Shown: positions 1 through 8,982, numbered from the stretch's first letter. The stretch: DNA of 44,394 nt from an uncultured bacterium (GCA_905214795.1 CAJMNM010000024.1:1-44394), one strand, 5' to 3'. A program made the numbers and translations. Notes: generated by a model from the sequence alone, not told the origin.

Positions 1-47
1 ACACAAGGATTTTCAGTCCTTTGCTCTACCAACTGAGCTATGGCACC
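1..47 (-). tRNA. tRNA-Phe (GAA), 3' part cut off by window edge
   Basis: Read on the minus strand, the sequence starts with the acceptor strand GGTGCCA, followed by a D-arm with the usual AGCTCAGTTGGTAGAGC. The anticodon stem-loop contains ACTGAAAATCC, giving anticodon GAA (phenylalanine). The T-arm and 3' acceptor strand lie beyond position 1. A good promoter sits just upstream (69-100). Confidence 0.93.
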
Positions 48-68
48 GTTGTTTTTCGTTTGCGATTG

Positions 69-100
69 CAAAGGTAGTGCATAATATTTTATTTTGCAAA
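69..100 (-). promoter_or_regulatory. Promoter of tRNA-Phe
   Basis: On the minus strand TTTG (97-100) is followed after 20 bp by TACCTTTG (69-76). This matches the Bacteroidota pattern TTTG-N19-21-TAnnTTTG, and the tRNA 5' end lies about 20 bp downstream. Confidence 0.75.
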
Positions 101-387
101 TAATCTGCTAATTTTTTTAAGAAAAAAACGTTTATAGTGAATTAAACATATAAAAACAGTATGTTGAGAAGGAAATATTAAGGAATAACACGATACAGGC
201 TTCATTCATTGCCCAAGAATTTAAATATTCCACAGAAAAAGTCTATAAAAAGCATATTGGCATATTTACCTGTATCTTACAGCATTCAAAACCTATCTGA
301 ATTATTACAAGTAAACATGCCAATATTAATAATGTATGTATGGCAAGGAGCAATGCCTTCTCATTTCACAAACCAACTCATCGATGA
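101..387. other. Gene-free stretch with a nested inverted repeat (254-326)
   Basis: I see no convincing gene between the tRNA promoter and the end of thiL. The stretch holds a 16-bp inverted repeat with one mismatch (254-269 against 311-326) that encloses a small hairpin, CTGTA-TCT-TACAG (270-282). It could act in 3'-end formation for the thiL operon or be the remains of a small mobile repeat. The open frame in this stretch has no recognisable protein features. Confidence 0.4.
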
Positions 388-1473
388 TTATTTGAGAGGA
401 TTCCAACCTTGTGCCTTTAATTCGAACTCGCTACCATCGCGACAAATCAGCATACGACCCAATTCGGGTTTAGTGATATGCCCTATCAACTTAACGCCCT
501 CCATCTGACTGATTTTCTCATGATCGGCAATAGGAACTGTAAACAACAGTTCATAATCCTCACCGCCATTGAGCGCACAGGTGGTGACATTCATATTGAG
601 TTCTTCGGCCATCACCGCTGTCTGATAATCCAACGGAATATGTTCTTCATAAACCCTACATCCAACTCCACTTTGCGTGCAGATGTGCATCAATTCGGAA
701 CTCAAGCCGTCAGAGATATCCATCATTGCCGTAGGTTTGATATTTGCTTTTGCCAGAGCCTCTATGATATCCCTTCTAGCCTCGGGCTTTAACTGACGCT
801 CCAACAGATATTCTTTTCCGCTAAAATCGGGCTGCACCATCTGCAGTTCTTCTTCCATGCGGTTGTCTTTACGGCTTTGCGCCTCTTTTACTTGCTGGTT
901 GTAAACAGCTTTCTCTCTCTCCAACAACTGCAAACCCATATAGGCCGCTCCAAGGTCGCCACTGACACAAATCAAATCTGTATCCTTCGCTCCATTACGA
1001 TAGACCACACGGTCTTTATCGGCCTCGCCGATACAGGTTATGCTGATAGCCAGACCTGTAAGTGACGGTGTTGTATCACCACCGACAAGGTCTACGCCGT
1101 GAGCATCACAAGCCATTTGCAGGCCGGCATAGAAATCCTCCATATCTTCTACAGAGAAACGTTTGCTCAAGGCCAAAGACACGACAAGCTGCCTGGGCAT
1201 TCCATTCATGGCATAAACATCTGAAAAGTTTACCATTGCCGACTTATATCCTAAATGTTTCAACGGCACATAAGTCAAATCGAAATGAATACCTTCCATC
1301 AACAAATCGCTTGTCACCAATATCTGTTTGCCTTCGGGATATTCCAATACGGCACAATCATCGCCCACCCCATAACGTGTGGATTTGTTTTTCAGTTTAA
1401 TCTGCTCGGTAAGATGTTTTATCAGACCGAATTCACCCAATGTAGAAATTTCTGTTCTATTCTTTTCTTGCAT
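388..1473 (-). CDS. thiL: Thiamine-monophosphate kinase
   Basis: ThiL phosphorylates thiamine monophosphate to the active cofactor thiamine diphosphate in the cytoplasm. The 361-residue protein shows the family's ATP/Mg motifs in order: GVGDDCAV near residue 36, an acidic GGDTTPS segment, DISDGLSSEL in the middle and GGEDYELLF near the C-terminus. The ATG at 1473 gives an N-terminus starting at TLGEFGLI, usual for the family. It is the last gene of the sppA-lpxK-pnp-thiL operon, 14 bp after the phosphorylase gene, and is probably transcribed from the promoter at 5153-5184. Confidence 0.95.
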   Translation of the reverse strand: MQEKNRTEISTLGEFGLIKHLTEQIKLKNKSTRYGVGDDCAVLEYPEGKQILVTSDLLMEGIHFDLTYVPLKHLGYKSAMVNFSDVYAMNGMPRQLVVSLALSKRFSVEDMEDFYAGLQMACDAHGVDLVGGDTTPSLTGLAISITCIGEADKDRVVYRNGAKDTDLICVSGDLGAAYMGLQLLEREKAVYNQQVKEAQSRKDNRMEEELQMVQPDFSGKEYLLERQLKPEARRDIIEALAKANIKPTAMMDISDGLSSELMHICTQSGVGCRVYEEHIPLDYQTAVMAEELNMNVTTCALNGGEDYELLFTVPIADHEKISQMEGVKLIGHITKPELGRMLICRDGSEFELKAQGWNPLK

Positions 1474-1487
1474 ATAATTACTGCTTT

Positions 1488-2297
1488 TTAAGCACGATTG
1501 ATCATTTCACGCATAATCTCGGCCATCAACGGCTGCACCTTGTCGGCCGCTTTCTGCACCTCCTCATGGCTGACCTCTACTATTTTACCCTGTACACCCA
1601 AATCTGTAATGACACTGATGCCAAAACACTTCATTCCACAATGATTGGCTACAATCACCTCGGGCACGGTGGACATACCGACCGCATCTGCCCCCCATGA
1701 ACGGAACATCGCGTATTCGGCCGGAGTCTCATAGGTTGGTCCCTGTGTAGCCAGATAAACGCCATGCTGCACCTTAATACCTTTCTCGGCCGCAATGTTA
1801 TCCGCCAAAGCAATCAATGATGAGTCGTAAGCTTCGTGCATGTCGAGAAAACGTGGTCCCACCGGATAGTTTTTCCCACGAAGCGGATTCTCGGGCATGG
1901 CATTGATGTGATCTGTTATAATCATCAAATCGCCAATCTCGAAATCAGGATTCGTACCACCCGACGCGTTGCTGACAAACAGTGTTTTTATTCCCAACTC
2001 ATACATGACACGGACAGGAAAGGTTACTTCTTTCATTGAATAACCTTCATAATAATGGAAACGCCCCTCCATAGCCATGACGTCTTTACGACCCAGTTTT
2101 CCGAAAATAAGTTTTCCACTATGTCCTTCTACAGTAGAAACCGGAAAATTTGGTATATCACTGTATGGAATGGAACGGACATCGGTTATTTCGGCCGCAA
2201 GCTTACCTAGACCTGTGCCCAGAATAATTGCCGTTTCCGGCCTTGTTTCCATTCTTTCTTTTAACCAGTGTGCTGTTTCTTGAATTTTTGAGTACAT
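1488..2297 (-). CDS. Purine nucleoside phosphorylase, trimeric type, with Asp at the base-specificity position
   Basis: This enzyme splits purine nucleosides with phosphate into base and ribose-1-phosphate in the cytoplasm. The 269-residue protein has the trimeric-PNP signatures ILGTGLGKLA, VEGHSGK, SNASGG, TQGPTYETPAE and VGMSTVPEVIVANHCG. Where human PNP reads SLITN (Asn243), this one reads SVITD, with Asp at residue 232; in human PNP the Asn-to-Asp change is known to open the enzyme to 6-aminopurines such as adenosine. The start overlaps the 3' end of lpxK by 95 bp in another frame. The N-terminus KIQETAHWLKER looks family-like, which supports ATG 2297. Confidence 0.93.
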   Translation of the reverse strand: MYSKIQETAHWLKERMETRPETAIILGTGLGKLAAEITDVRSIPYSDIPNFPVSTVEGHSGKLIFGKLGRKDVMAMEGRFHYYEGYSMKEVTFPVRVMYELGIKTLFVSNASGGTNPDFEIGDLMIITDHINAMPENPLRGKNYPVGPRFLDMHEAYDSSLIALADNIAAEKGIKVQHGVYLATQGPTYETPAEYAMFRSWGADAVGMSTVPEVIVANHCGMKCFGISVITDLGVQGKIVEVSHEEVQKAADKVQPLMAEIMREMINRA

Positions 2298-3360
2298 AAC
2301 CTGTCATATTTTCATTAAACACATCCTGACGCCCCTGTAGGATTTCCACTTCCACAGGAAGCATATAAAGCGCACGCCGAACTTCATCACTCAACCCTTT
2401 CAACATTAAAAGACGCGCAGAATCTTTTTCCGTAGTTACTATAATTTTAGGAGAAGCAAGGTTTGCAAACGTTTCATTAATATGATTAACATCTGAGGCC
2501 GTAAAAAAATGATGGTCACGAAAAGACAACGGAGTGATATGAGCTGAATATTCCTGTAAATCCATCTTCATCTGTTCGGGCATGGCAATACCTGTAAGCA
2601 AAAGCACTTGTTCGTTTTCGGCCAGTTGGTCTAAAGTGCGCCGTGAAGCTTGTTTATCAAACAACGGTATCATTTCGCGATAACGGAATGTGGAGAAATA
2701 CAGTTTCTGATAGGGGTAAAGATTGAGCGCTTTGCTGATTACTCTTATCCCCATGGGTTTGATATCATGCGGACATTTCGTCACAATCACAATATTAGCT
2801 CTGTTTTTGCCCTCTTTGGGTTCACGTAAACGACCGGCGGGAAGCAAACGGTCTTCGACAATCATTCGATGATAGTCAACAAGCAAAATATTCACTCCGG
2901 GTTTTACATAACGGTGCTGATATGCGTCATCAAGAATTATCACATCCAGGTCGGGAGCAACGGACTTATCGCACAACCGTTCTATGCCGTGACAGCGGTC
3001 TTTATCAACCGCGACATATATATCAGGAAACTTTCTCTTCATCTGAAATGGTTCGTCGCCAATCTGCTCAACAGGGGTATCCGGCGTGGCCAGAAGAAAA
3101 CCTTTTGACTTACGTTTATATCCGCGACTCAGCACGGCTACTTTATATTTCTTGCTGAGCAAACGCACAAGGTACTCGGTATGAGGCGTCTTTCCGGTAC
3201 CTCCTACCGTAATATTTCCAACGGATATCACGGGAATATCATAACTCTTTGATTTCAGCACTCCCATATCAAAGAGCTGATTCCGCAGTTTTACCCCCAG
3301 TCCATACAACCAGGAGAAAGGCAACAGCCATTCGTTGATTTTAATTAAGTCTCCCTCCAT
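2203..3360 (-). CDS. lpxK: Tetraacyldisaccharide 4'-kinase
   Basis: LpxK adds the 4'-phosphate to the lipid A precursor on the inner face of the cytoplasmic membrane. The 385-residue protein opens with a hydrophobic segment (PFSWLYGLGVKLRNQLFD) and then a P-loop, VGNITVGGTGKTP, near residue 48. DDAYQHR and LLPAGRLREP, both typical of the family, follow. The last 30 or so residues are basic and polar and are encoded within the start of the purine nucleoside phosphorylase gene. It starts 3 bp after the sppA stop, so the two are almost certainly co-transcribed. It supports a Gram-negative host making lipid A. Confidence 0.95.
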   Translation of the reverse strand: MEGDLIKINEWLLPFSWLYGLGVKLRNQLFDMGVLKSKSYDIPVISVGNITVGGTGKTPHTEYLVRLLSKKYKVAVLSRGYKRKSKGFLLATPDTPVEQIGDEPFQMKRKFPDIYVAVDKDRCHGIERLCDKSVAPDLDVIILDDAYQHRYVKPGVNILLVDYHRMIVEDRLLPAGRLREPKEGKNRANIVIVTKCPHDIKPMGIRVISKALNLYPYQKLYFSTFRYREMIPLFDKQASRRTLDQLAENEQVLLLTGIAMPEQMKMDLQEYSAHITPLSFRDHHFFTASDVNHINETFANLASPKIIVTTEKDSARLLMLKGLSDEVRRALYMLPVEVEILQGRQDVFNENMTGYVLKNSRNSTLVKRKNGNKAGNGNYSGHRSR

Positions 3361-3363
3361 CGA

Positions 3364-5124
3364 TTAATTCCAGTTTATCAGATTCAGCGCATAAGGTAAA
3401 CGAGCCTGCAGCTGGTTGGAGCGCGCCACAGTGCGCCAATTCATCAATATACCATAATATTCGCCTATCGTTTCACGCGCATAACTGTCCAGATAATGTT
3501 TTTTCTGCTTATCCAGCAAATAACCGTACCAAGGTTCGGGTAACGGATAAGTCTCTACACTATAAGTCTGCAACTTGGCAAGAGCTGATGCTTTGGTTAT
3601 TGCATCCTGTAAGGAACCGGTCTCGTCAACCAATCCGTGTGTCAAGGCTTGTTTTCCGGTCCACACTCTTCCCTGAGCTATACCGTCGACTTGTTTAACA
3701 GAAAGATTACGCCCTTCTGCCACACGACTCATAAACAAATTATAGCCTTTCTGCACATATCCCTGCATCAGACTACGTTCTTCAGCATTAAACGGGCGGG
3801 CGATGGTTCCAAAATCTGAATGGCGGTTTGTCTTCACCGCATCGAAAGTCAGCCCCAGTTTCTTACCCAGCAATTCACTACCATCCGGCACGAGACCGAA
3901 AATACCGATACTGCCAGTCAATGTAGTAGGCTGAGCATATATATAATTGGCCGCCGAAGCCAGATAATAGGCTCCCGAAGCCGCCATTCCACCCATGGAA
4001 ACCACTACAGGCTTCACTTTAGAGAGTTCGCGTACCTCGTGCCAAATCTGTTCGGAAGCATAGGCACTACCACCACCCGAATTAAGACGCAATACGACAG
4101 CTTTTATGCTGTTGTCTTTCCGCAAGTCCTTTAAATCACGACACATGGATTTGCCATCAATGACATCTTCCACCCAGTCATCACTCTGATCTACGATATC
4201 ACCATAAGCATAGTAAACGGCGACTTTATTCTTTTGGGTTTTCTTATTGACCGGCACCAACAACCAGTCGTCTACAGATATCATGCGATGGCTGCCACCA
4301 TTCATACGGTCGAGCATATGCTCAACACCGTCCATATAACAAAGTGTATCGACCATTCCCTTTTTTACCAGCTCATCAGCAGAAACAAAAGCAAGCATCT
4401 CATCTGCATATCTGTTAAGCCGCAGCGTATCGACATGCCTTGACGCTGAGACATCGGATAAGATTTTCGTCCAGATATCGTTCAGATAAGACGAAACCTG
4501 ACGCCGGTTCTCATCGCTCATCTGTGTCAATGTATATGGCTCTACGGCTGATTTATAGGCTCCTACTTTAAAGACCTGCATACGAACTCCGATTTTCTCG
4601 AGCAACTCTTTAAAGAATACAGGCTGCGCAGCCATACCACACCAGTCAAGTTGGCCTTGAGGATTTAAAGCCACACAATCGGCTACCGAACAGAGATAAT
4701 AACAATTCTGAGAATAGTTATCACCATATGCCGCCACGAATTTACCTGATTTTTTAAATGATAACAAAGCATCTCGCAATTCCTCTGTCATAGCGGGTGA
4801 TTCAACCAAAAAACTGCCTGCTTCGAGAAATATTCCGGATATGCGATTGTCTGTTTCCGCCGTTTTAATAGCAGACAGCAAAGATTTTAAACTTATTTCC
4901 TTATAACTGTCACCCAACAGTTCTGCCATAGGATTGTCAATCACGTCTTCTTTTAACTGACCACTCAAACTAATGTGAAGAACAGTTTGCGGTTGTACGC
5001 CCGGTGCTGTTTGCCCTCCAACCATCAATCCTGCAAACATCACTATACCTACTATTAAAAAAAACAAAAAAGAAAGCACTATCCCTGTTAAGGTCGCCAG
5101 GGTATATTTTACAAAATCTTTCAT
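3364..5124 (-). CDS. sppA: Signal peptide peptidase SppA, long (67K) form
   Basis: This is a membrane-anchored serine/lysine protease that degrades cleaved signal peptides in the envelope. The 586-residue protein has one N-terminal membrane segment (residues about 8-35) and two tandem SppA domains, as in the long E. coli form. The general-base lysine is visible in VGAYKSAVEPYT (Lys191), and the nucleophile serine in MAASGAYY (Ser383). RLNSGGGSA and TGSIGIFG are further conserved stretches. It heads a four-gene operon and has a good promoter upstream. Confidence 0.95.
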   Translation of the reverse strand: MKDFVKYTLATLTGIVLSFLFFLIVGIVMFAGLMVGGQTAPGVQPQTVLHISLSGQLKEDVIDNPMAELLGDSYKEISLKSLLSAIKTAETDNRISGIFLEAGSFLVESPAMTEELRDALLSFKKSGKFVAAYGDNYSQNCYYLCSVADCVALNPQGQLDWCGMAAQPVFFKELLEKIGVRMQVFKVGAYKSAVEPYTLTQMSDENRRQVSSYLNDIWTKILSDVSASRHVDTLRLNRYADEMLAFVSADELVKKGMVDTLCYMDGVEHMLDRMNGGSHRMISVDDWLLVPVNKKTQKNKVAVYYAYGDIVDQSDDWVEDVIDGKSMCRDLKDLRKDNSIKAVVLRLNSGGGSAYASEQIWHEVRELSKVKPVVVSMGGMAASGAYYLASAANYIYAQPTTLTGSIGIFGLVPDGSELLGKKLGLTFDAVKTNRHSDFGTIARPFNAEERSLMQGYVQKGYNLFMSRVAEGRNLSVKQVDGIAQGRVWTGKQALTHGLVDETGSLQDAITKASALAKLQTYSVETYPLPEPWYGYLLDKQKKHYLDSYARETIGEYYGILMNWRTVARSNQLQARLPYALNLINWN

Positions 5125-5152
5125 CTATCTTATCCTAAATCATGATGTTATG

Positions 5153-5184
5153 CAAAAATAAGTCTTTTATGCCCATTTTACAAA
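5153..5184 (-). promoter_or_regulatory. Promoter of the sppA-lpxK-pnp-thiL operon
   Basis: On the minus strand TTTG (5181-5184) and TATTTTTG (5153-5160) are separated by 20 bp, fitting the Bacteroidota consensus. The sppA ATG lies about 29 bp downstream of the -7 box. Confidence 0.7.
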
Positions 5185-5329
5185 TATTTTATGCATTTCG
5201 TCAAGGTTAGTCATATCCGTTTAAGTTATTTTTTGCAAAAACAACGCTTTTAATCATTAAAATCTTGCTAAAAATGCCTTTTATGACAACAAAAGTAGGT
5301 TTATCCCCCCATATAATAACAAAAAAACC

Positions 5330-5360
5330 TTTTAAGGTTAAGAGAAAAGATTTATCTTTG
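5330..5360 (+). promoter_or_regulatory. Promoter of the coiled-coil membrane protein gene
   Basis: TATCTTTG (5353-5360) matches the -7 consensus exactly; a TTTT/TTTA at 5330-5334 sits 18-19 bp upstream as a weaker -33 element. Transcription would start near 5367, which favours the ATG at 5420 over the TTG at 5378. Confidence 0.55.
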
Positions 5361-5419
5361 CGCCGTAAGATTCAGATTTGAATAAAGAACACGACTGGTT
5401 AAAGAGTTCAATATTGCAT

Positions 5420-6301
5420 ATGGAAAAGAAAAAAATTATTATCGCTGCGTCCATTTTGGCTGCCATTATTCTGATTGGCGGATTCGGCTATTTATATTAC
5501 CGCCTGCGGCAAACCAATGCGCAAAACGAAGAAATGCTGAAATTGGCCGAAATGGACAAAAAGGAAATGGAAAACGAATATGCCCAGTTCGCCCACCAAT
5601 ACAGCGAGATGAAAACCCAGATAAACAATGACTCGCTTATTGCACAACTGGACAAAGAACAGCAACGCACAGAAGAACTTTTAGCTGAACTTAAACGGGT
5701 AAAATCAAGCGATGCCGCCGAAATCTCACGTTTGAAAAAAGAATTGGCTACAGTTCGTGCTATCATGAGAAACTATATTTTCGAGATAGACTCTCTTAAC
5801 AGACTGAACCAGGAGCTGATGACAGAAAACCAGCAGGTAAAGGAACGTTATAGTCAAGCTACACAGACAATTACTACTCTGACAACCGAAAAGGAATCGC
5901 TAAGCGACAAAGTAGCTATCGCTTCGCAACTTGACGCGACCTCCATTTCTGTGGTAGGAGAAAACAAACGGGGAAAGAAAGCAAAGAAAATCAAAGATGT
6001 CAAGAAATTCGTTATCAGCTTTGTGATTGCCAAAAATATCACTGCTCAAGCAGGTAACCGCAGTATTTATGTACGCATTACCAAACCGACTAACGAAACG
6101 CTTACAAACGGCGGCACATTCCAATATGAAAACCGCACTTTAGAATATTCTATCAAGAAAGATATCGAATACAACGGAGAAGCAACGCCTATCACCGTTT
6201 ATTGGGATGTTAACGAATTTCTCAGTGCCGGAACTTACAGAGTCAGCATATTTGCCGATGGACATAATATTGGAAACAGTTCTTTCAGCTACAAAAAATA
6301 A
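5420..6301 (+). CDS. Membrane-anchored coiled-coil protein of unknown function
   Basis: I do not recognise a named family. From ATG 5420 (chosen because a clean lysine-rich plus hydrophobic segment follows at once; a TTG 14 codons earlier is also open) the protein has 293 residues. Residues about 6-27 form a single membrane anchor. A long region of charged and Gln/Glu-rich heptads (about 33-175) predicts coiled coil. A lysine-rich linker (RGKKAKKIKDVKK) leads to a C-terminal domain with alternating beta-like strands, ending YRVSIFADGHNIGNSSFSYKK. The layout suggests an envelope scaffold or chaperone-like protein with the C-terminal domain in the periplasm; this is inference. It has its own promoter and stands alone before the efflux operon. 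Confidence 0.8.
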   Translation: MEKKKIIIAASILAAIILIGGFGYLYYRLRQTNAQNEEMLKLAEMDKKEMENEYAQFAHQYSEMKTQINNDSLIAQLDKEQQRTEELLAELKRVKSSDAAEISRLKKELATVRAIMRNYIFEIDSLNRLNQELMTENQQVKERYSQATQTITTLTTEKESLSDKVAIASQLDATSISVVGENKRGKKAKKIKDVKKFVISFVIAKNITAQAGNRSIYVRITKPTNETLTNGGTFQYENRTLEYSIKKDIEYNGEATPITVYWDVNEFLSAGTYRVSIFADGHNIGNSSFSYKK

Positions 6302-6368
6302 GCAGAAAACACTGAATAAAGTATAGAATCAACAATCGCTTTTTTGTAAAATCTATAACAACAAACAC

Positions 6369-6415
6369 AAAATAGGTTAAATCCTTTGGGTTTAACCTAT
6401 TTTACTTTATCTTTG
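6369..6415 (+). promoter_or_regulatory. Promoter of the efflux operon with a 13-bp perfect inverted repeat around its -33 box
   Basis: TTTG (6385-6388) and TATCTTTG (6408-6415) are 19 bp apart, an ideal Bacteroidota promoter. The -33 box lies in the 9-nt centre of a perfect inverted repeat: AAAATAGGTTAAA (6369-6381) and TTTAACCTATTTT (6391-6403). The position suggests a repressor operator. The same repeat could also serve as an AT-rich 3' hairpin for the gene ending at 6301. Confidence 0.65.
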
Positions 6416-6469
6416 TGTTGTTGTCTATGCAACAAAGATATTATAAATTACTGAAATAAAGAATTTGAG

Positions 6470-7957
6470 ATGAAACGACTTACCGGAGTTATATTCCTTC
6501 TGAGCCTTTTTAGCGCAATGCATGCCCAACGCATTCTCAATCTGGACAGTTGCAGGAATCTGGCATTACAGAACAACAAAAGTCTGCGCATTTCAGAGGA
6601 GAAAATCAAAAAAGCACATTACGAGCAGAAAGCAGCTTTTACCAAATTCCTGCCAAGTATTTCTGCTTCGGGAACATACATGCGCTTCAGTGACGAAATC
6701 TCACTGCTAAACAACCAACAGAAAGCGTCGTTAGGGCAAATGGGTACGACATTCCAAAACGGACTCACCGAAGGACTTACGCCTATTATACAACAATTGG
6801 CACAGTCTGATCCTCAACTGGCCATGACCATTCAACAAATCGTCCAATCGGGAGGGCTTAACGGCGTTTCGGGAGCCTTAAATCAAATAGGACAGGAACT
6901 GACAAACGCCTTCCGGACAGATACGCGTAACGTTTGGGCCGGTGCCGTACTATTTACTCAACCTCTTTATATGGGCGGTAAAATAAGAGCCTATAATCAG
7001 ATTACCAAAACAAGTGAACAGTTGGCGCATAACCAACACGAAACCGAGTTACAGGAAATCATACTTAACACGGATGAAGCCTATTGGACAACAGTTTCAC
7101 TCTGTTATAAAAAGAAACTGGCAGAGAGTTTCCTCGCTCTGATCAACAAGTTGGATAAAGATATGGAAAGGCTGATTCAGGAAGGTGTGGCAACAAAAGC
7201 AGACGGGTTAACAGTCAAAGTAAAAATGAATGAAGCCGAAATGACGCTTACCAAAGTTGAAAACGGTTGCGCATTATCAAAAATGTTGTTATGTCAACTT
7301 TGCGGTCTGGACATGAATGCACCAATCGTACTTGCTGACGAAACAAATACAGACCTCAACACTCTTGTAGAGTCACGCCCTGACGCTGTTGAAACAGCCA
7401 TAAACAATCGTCCGGAACTGAAGAGTCTTGCTCTTGCACAAAACATTTATGACAATAAAGTAAAAATAGCACGCTCTGAAATGCTTCCGACGCTGGCATT
7501 GACCGGAGGATATATGGTCTCCAATCCCTCACTGCTAAATGGCTTTGAAAATAAATTCAGAGGAATGTGGAATGTAGGTGTCATGCTTCAAATACCAATA
7601 TTAAACTGGGGAGCCGGTTTTTATAAAGTAAAAGCGGCTCGGGCTGAAGCGCACATCTCAACACTGGAACTGAATGACGCACAAGAAAAGATAGAATTAC
7701 AGGTCACCCAAAGTCAGTTCAAGGCCACAGAAGCCCAGCAACGGCTTGTCATGGCACTGAAAAATATGGAAAAAGCGCAAGAGAATCTCAACTACGCCAA
7801 CAAAGGATTTAAAGAAGGAGTTATTCCCGTATCCAATGTCATGGAGGCTCAAACGGCATGGCTAGCCGCACAATCTGAAAAAATCGATGCGCAAATTGAT
7901 ATAAAAATGGCAGAAACATATCTACAGAGAGCCATCGGAACATTATCTCTTAAATAA
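6470..7957 (+). CDS. TolC-family outer-membrane efflux protein
   Basis: This is the outer-membrane channel of a tripartite exporter. The 495-residue protein begins with a signal peptide (MKRLTGVIFLLSLFSAMHAQ) and shows the two internal halves of the TolC fold: long amphipathic helical stretches rich in Ala, Gln, Glu and Asn (residues 20-70, 190-270, 310-350, 390-490) split by beta-strand segments such as FTQPLYMGGKIRAYNQ. A low-complexity Gln/Gly/Leu insert (about 75-150) is longer than in many relatives. It is the first gene of a four-gene operon with an HlyD-like adaptor and two permeases. Confidence 0.93.
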   Translation: MKRLTGVIFLLSLFSAMHAQRILNLDSCRNLALQNNKSLRISEEKIKKAHYEQKAAFTKFLPSISASGTYMRFSDEISLLNNQQKASLGQMGTTFQNGLTEGLTPIIQQLAQSDPQLAMTIQQIVQSGGLNGVSGALNQIGQELTNAFRTDTRNVWAGAVLFTQPLYMGGKIRAYNQITKTSEQLAHNQHETELQEIILNTDEAYWTTVSLCYKKKLAESFLALINKLDKDMERLIQEGVATKADGLTVKVKMNEAEMTLTKVENGCALSKMLLCQLCGLDMNAPIVLADETNTDLNTLVESRPDAVETAINNRPELKSLALAQNIYDNKVKIARSEMLPTLALTGGYMVSNPSLLNGFENKFRGMWNVGVMLQIPILNWGAGFYKVKAARAEAHISTLELNDAQEKIELQVTQSQFKATEAQQRLVMALKNMEKAQENLNYANKGFKEGVIPVSNVMEAQTAWLAAQSEKIDAQIDIKMAETYLQRAIGTLSLK

Positions 7958-7980
7958 AATCGCATAAAAAACAACAGTAT

Positions 7981-8967
7981 ATGGAACGCAAAAAGCAAAA
8001 CAGTAGTATTATATGGGCTCTGATAGCACTTGTGGTCATCATCGCCGTTTTCGCATTCACAGGACTTTTCCTGTCCAACCGTAGCCCCGAATATATCCAG
8101 GGTCAGATGGAGGCTTCGGAATATCGTGTCTCAAGTAAAGTCCCCGGACGCATTCTTTATATTTATGTTAAAGAAGGCGATTATGTAAAAGCCGGCGACA
8201 CACTGGCTATTCTCGAAGCCCCTGAAGTTACAGCCAAGCTGGAACAGGCTCAGGCTGCCGAGCAGGCTGCTACCGCAATAAAGGACAAAGCATATAGAGG
8301 GACCAGAGCAGAACAGCTTCAAGGCGCATATGAGATGTGGCAGAAAGCAAAAGCCGGTCTGGATATTGCAGAAAAATCCTATCAGCGTGTGAACCGCCTT
8401 TTTGAAGATGGTGTCATGAGCGCACAAAAAAGAGACGAAGCTTATGCTAACTATATGGCCATGCAAGCTACAGAAAAAGCCGCACATGCCCAATATACCA
8501 TGGCTCGCAACGGTGCCCAACGTGAAGATAAAGAGGCAGCAGAGGCTCAGGTAACCCGTGCCAAAGGCGCTGTTGCCGAGGTTAAATCGTATATAAAAGA
8601 AACCATTCTTACCGCACAGATGGACGGAGAAGTATCTGAAATTTTTCCTAAAGTAGGTGAACTCGTAGGTACCGGTGCTCCCATTATGAACGTTACCATG
8701 CTCAACGACCGCTGGGCCACTTTCAATGTACGCGAAGATTTACTAGGCGATTTACAGATGGGTAAAGAATTTACAGCATTTGTACCGGCTTTCAATAAAG
8801 ACATCAAACTGAAGGTTACTTATCTGAAAGATCGTGGCAGCTATGCGGCATGGAAAGCAACAAAAACTACCGGACAATTCGATCTTAAAACATTTGAAGT
8901 AAGAGCCATACCAATGGAGAATATGAACGGTTTACGTCCTGGTATGTCTGTAATCATAGAGAAATAA
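7981..8967 (+). CDS. HlyD/EmrA-type periplasmic adaptor protein
   Basis: This membrane-fusion protein bridges the inner-membrane permeases to the TolC-like channel. It has 328 residues: a single N-terminal membrane anchor (about 11-31), a first half-lipoyl segment (SSKVPGRILYIYVKEGDYVKAGD), an alpha-helical hairpin rich in Ala, Gln and Glu (about 80-200), a second half-lipoyl segment (TILTAQMDGEVSEIFPKVGE) and a beta-barrel region ending GLRPGMSVIIEK. The architecture is like YbhG/EmrA. It lies 23 bp after the TolC-like gene and 15 bp before the first permease. Confidence 0.93.
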   Translation: MERKKQNSSIIWALIALVVIIAVFAFTGLFLSNRSPEYIQGQMEASEYRVSSKVPGRILYIYVKEGDYVKAGDTLAILEAPEVTAKLEQAQAAEQAATAIKDKAYRGTRAEQLQGAYEMWQKAKAGLDIAEKSYQRVNRLFEDGVMSAQKRDEAYANYMAMQATEKAAHAQYTMARNGAQREDKEAAEAQVTRAKGAVAEVKSYIKETILTAQMDGEVSEIFPKVGELVGTGAPIMNVTMLNDRWATFNVREDLLGDLQMGKEFTAFVPAFNKDIKLKVTYLKDRGSYAAWKATKTTGQFDLKTFEVRAIPMENMNGLRPGMSVIIEK

Positions 8968-8982
8968 TAAACAATCTGTTCA

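Noticed and set aside
1..387. An integration site at the tRNA gene
   Set aside because: The window shows the 5' side of the tRNA; no integrase or repeat of the tRNA 3' end is present.
209..508. A 99-codon plus-strand frame before thiL
   Set aside because: It runs into thiL on the opposite strand and its composition is not protein-like.
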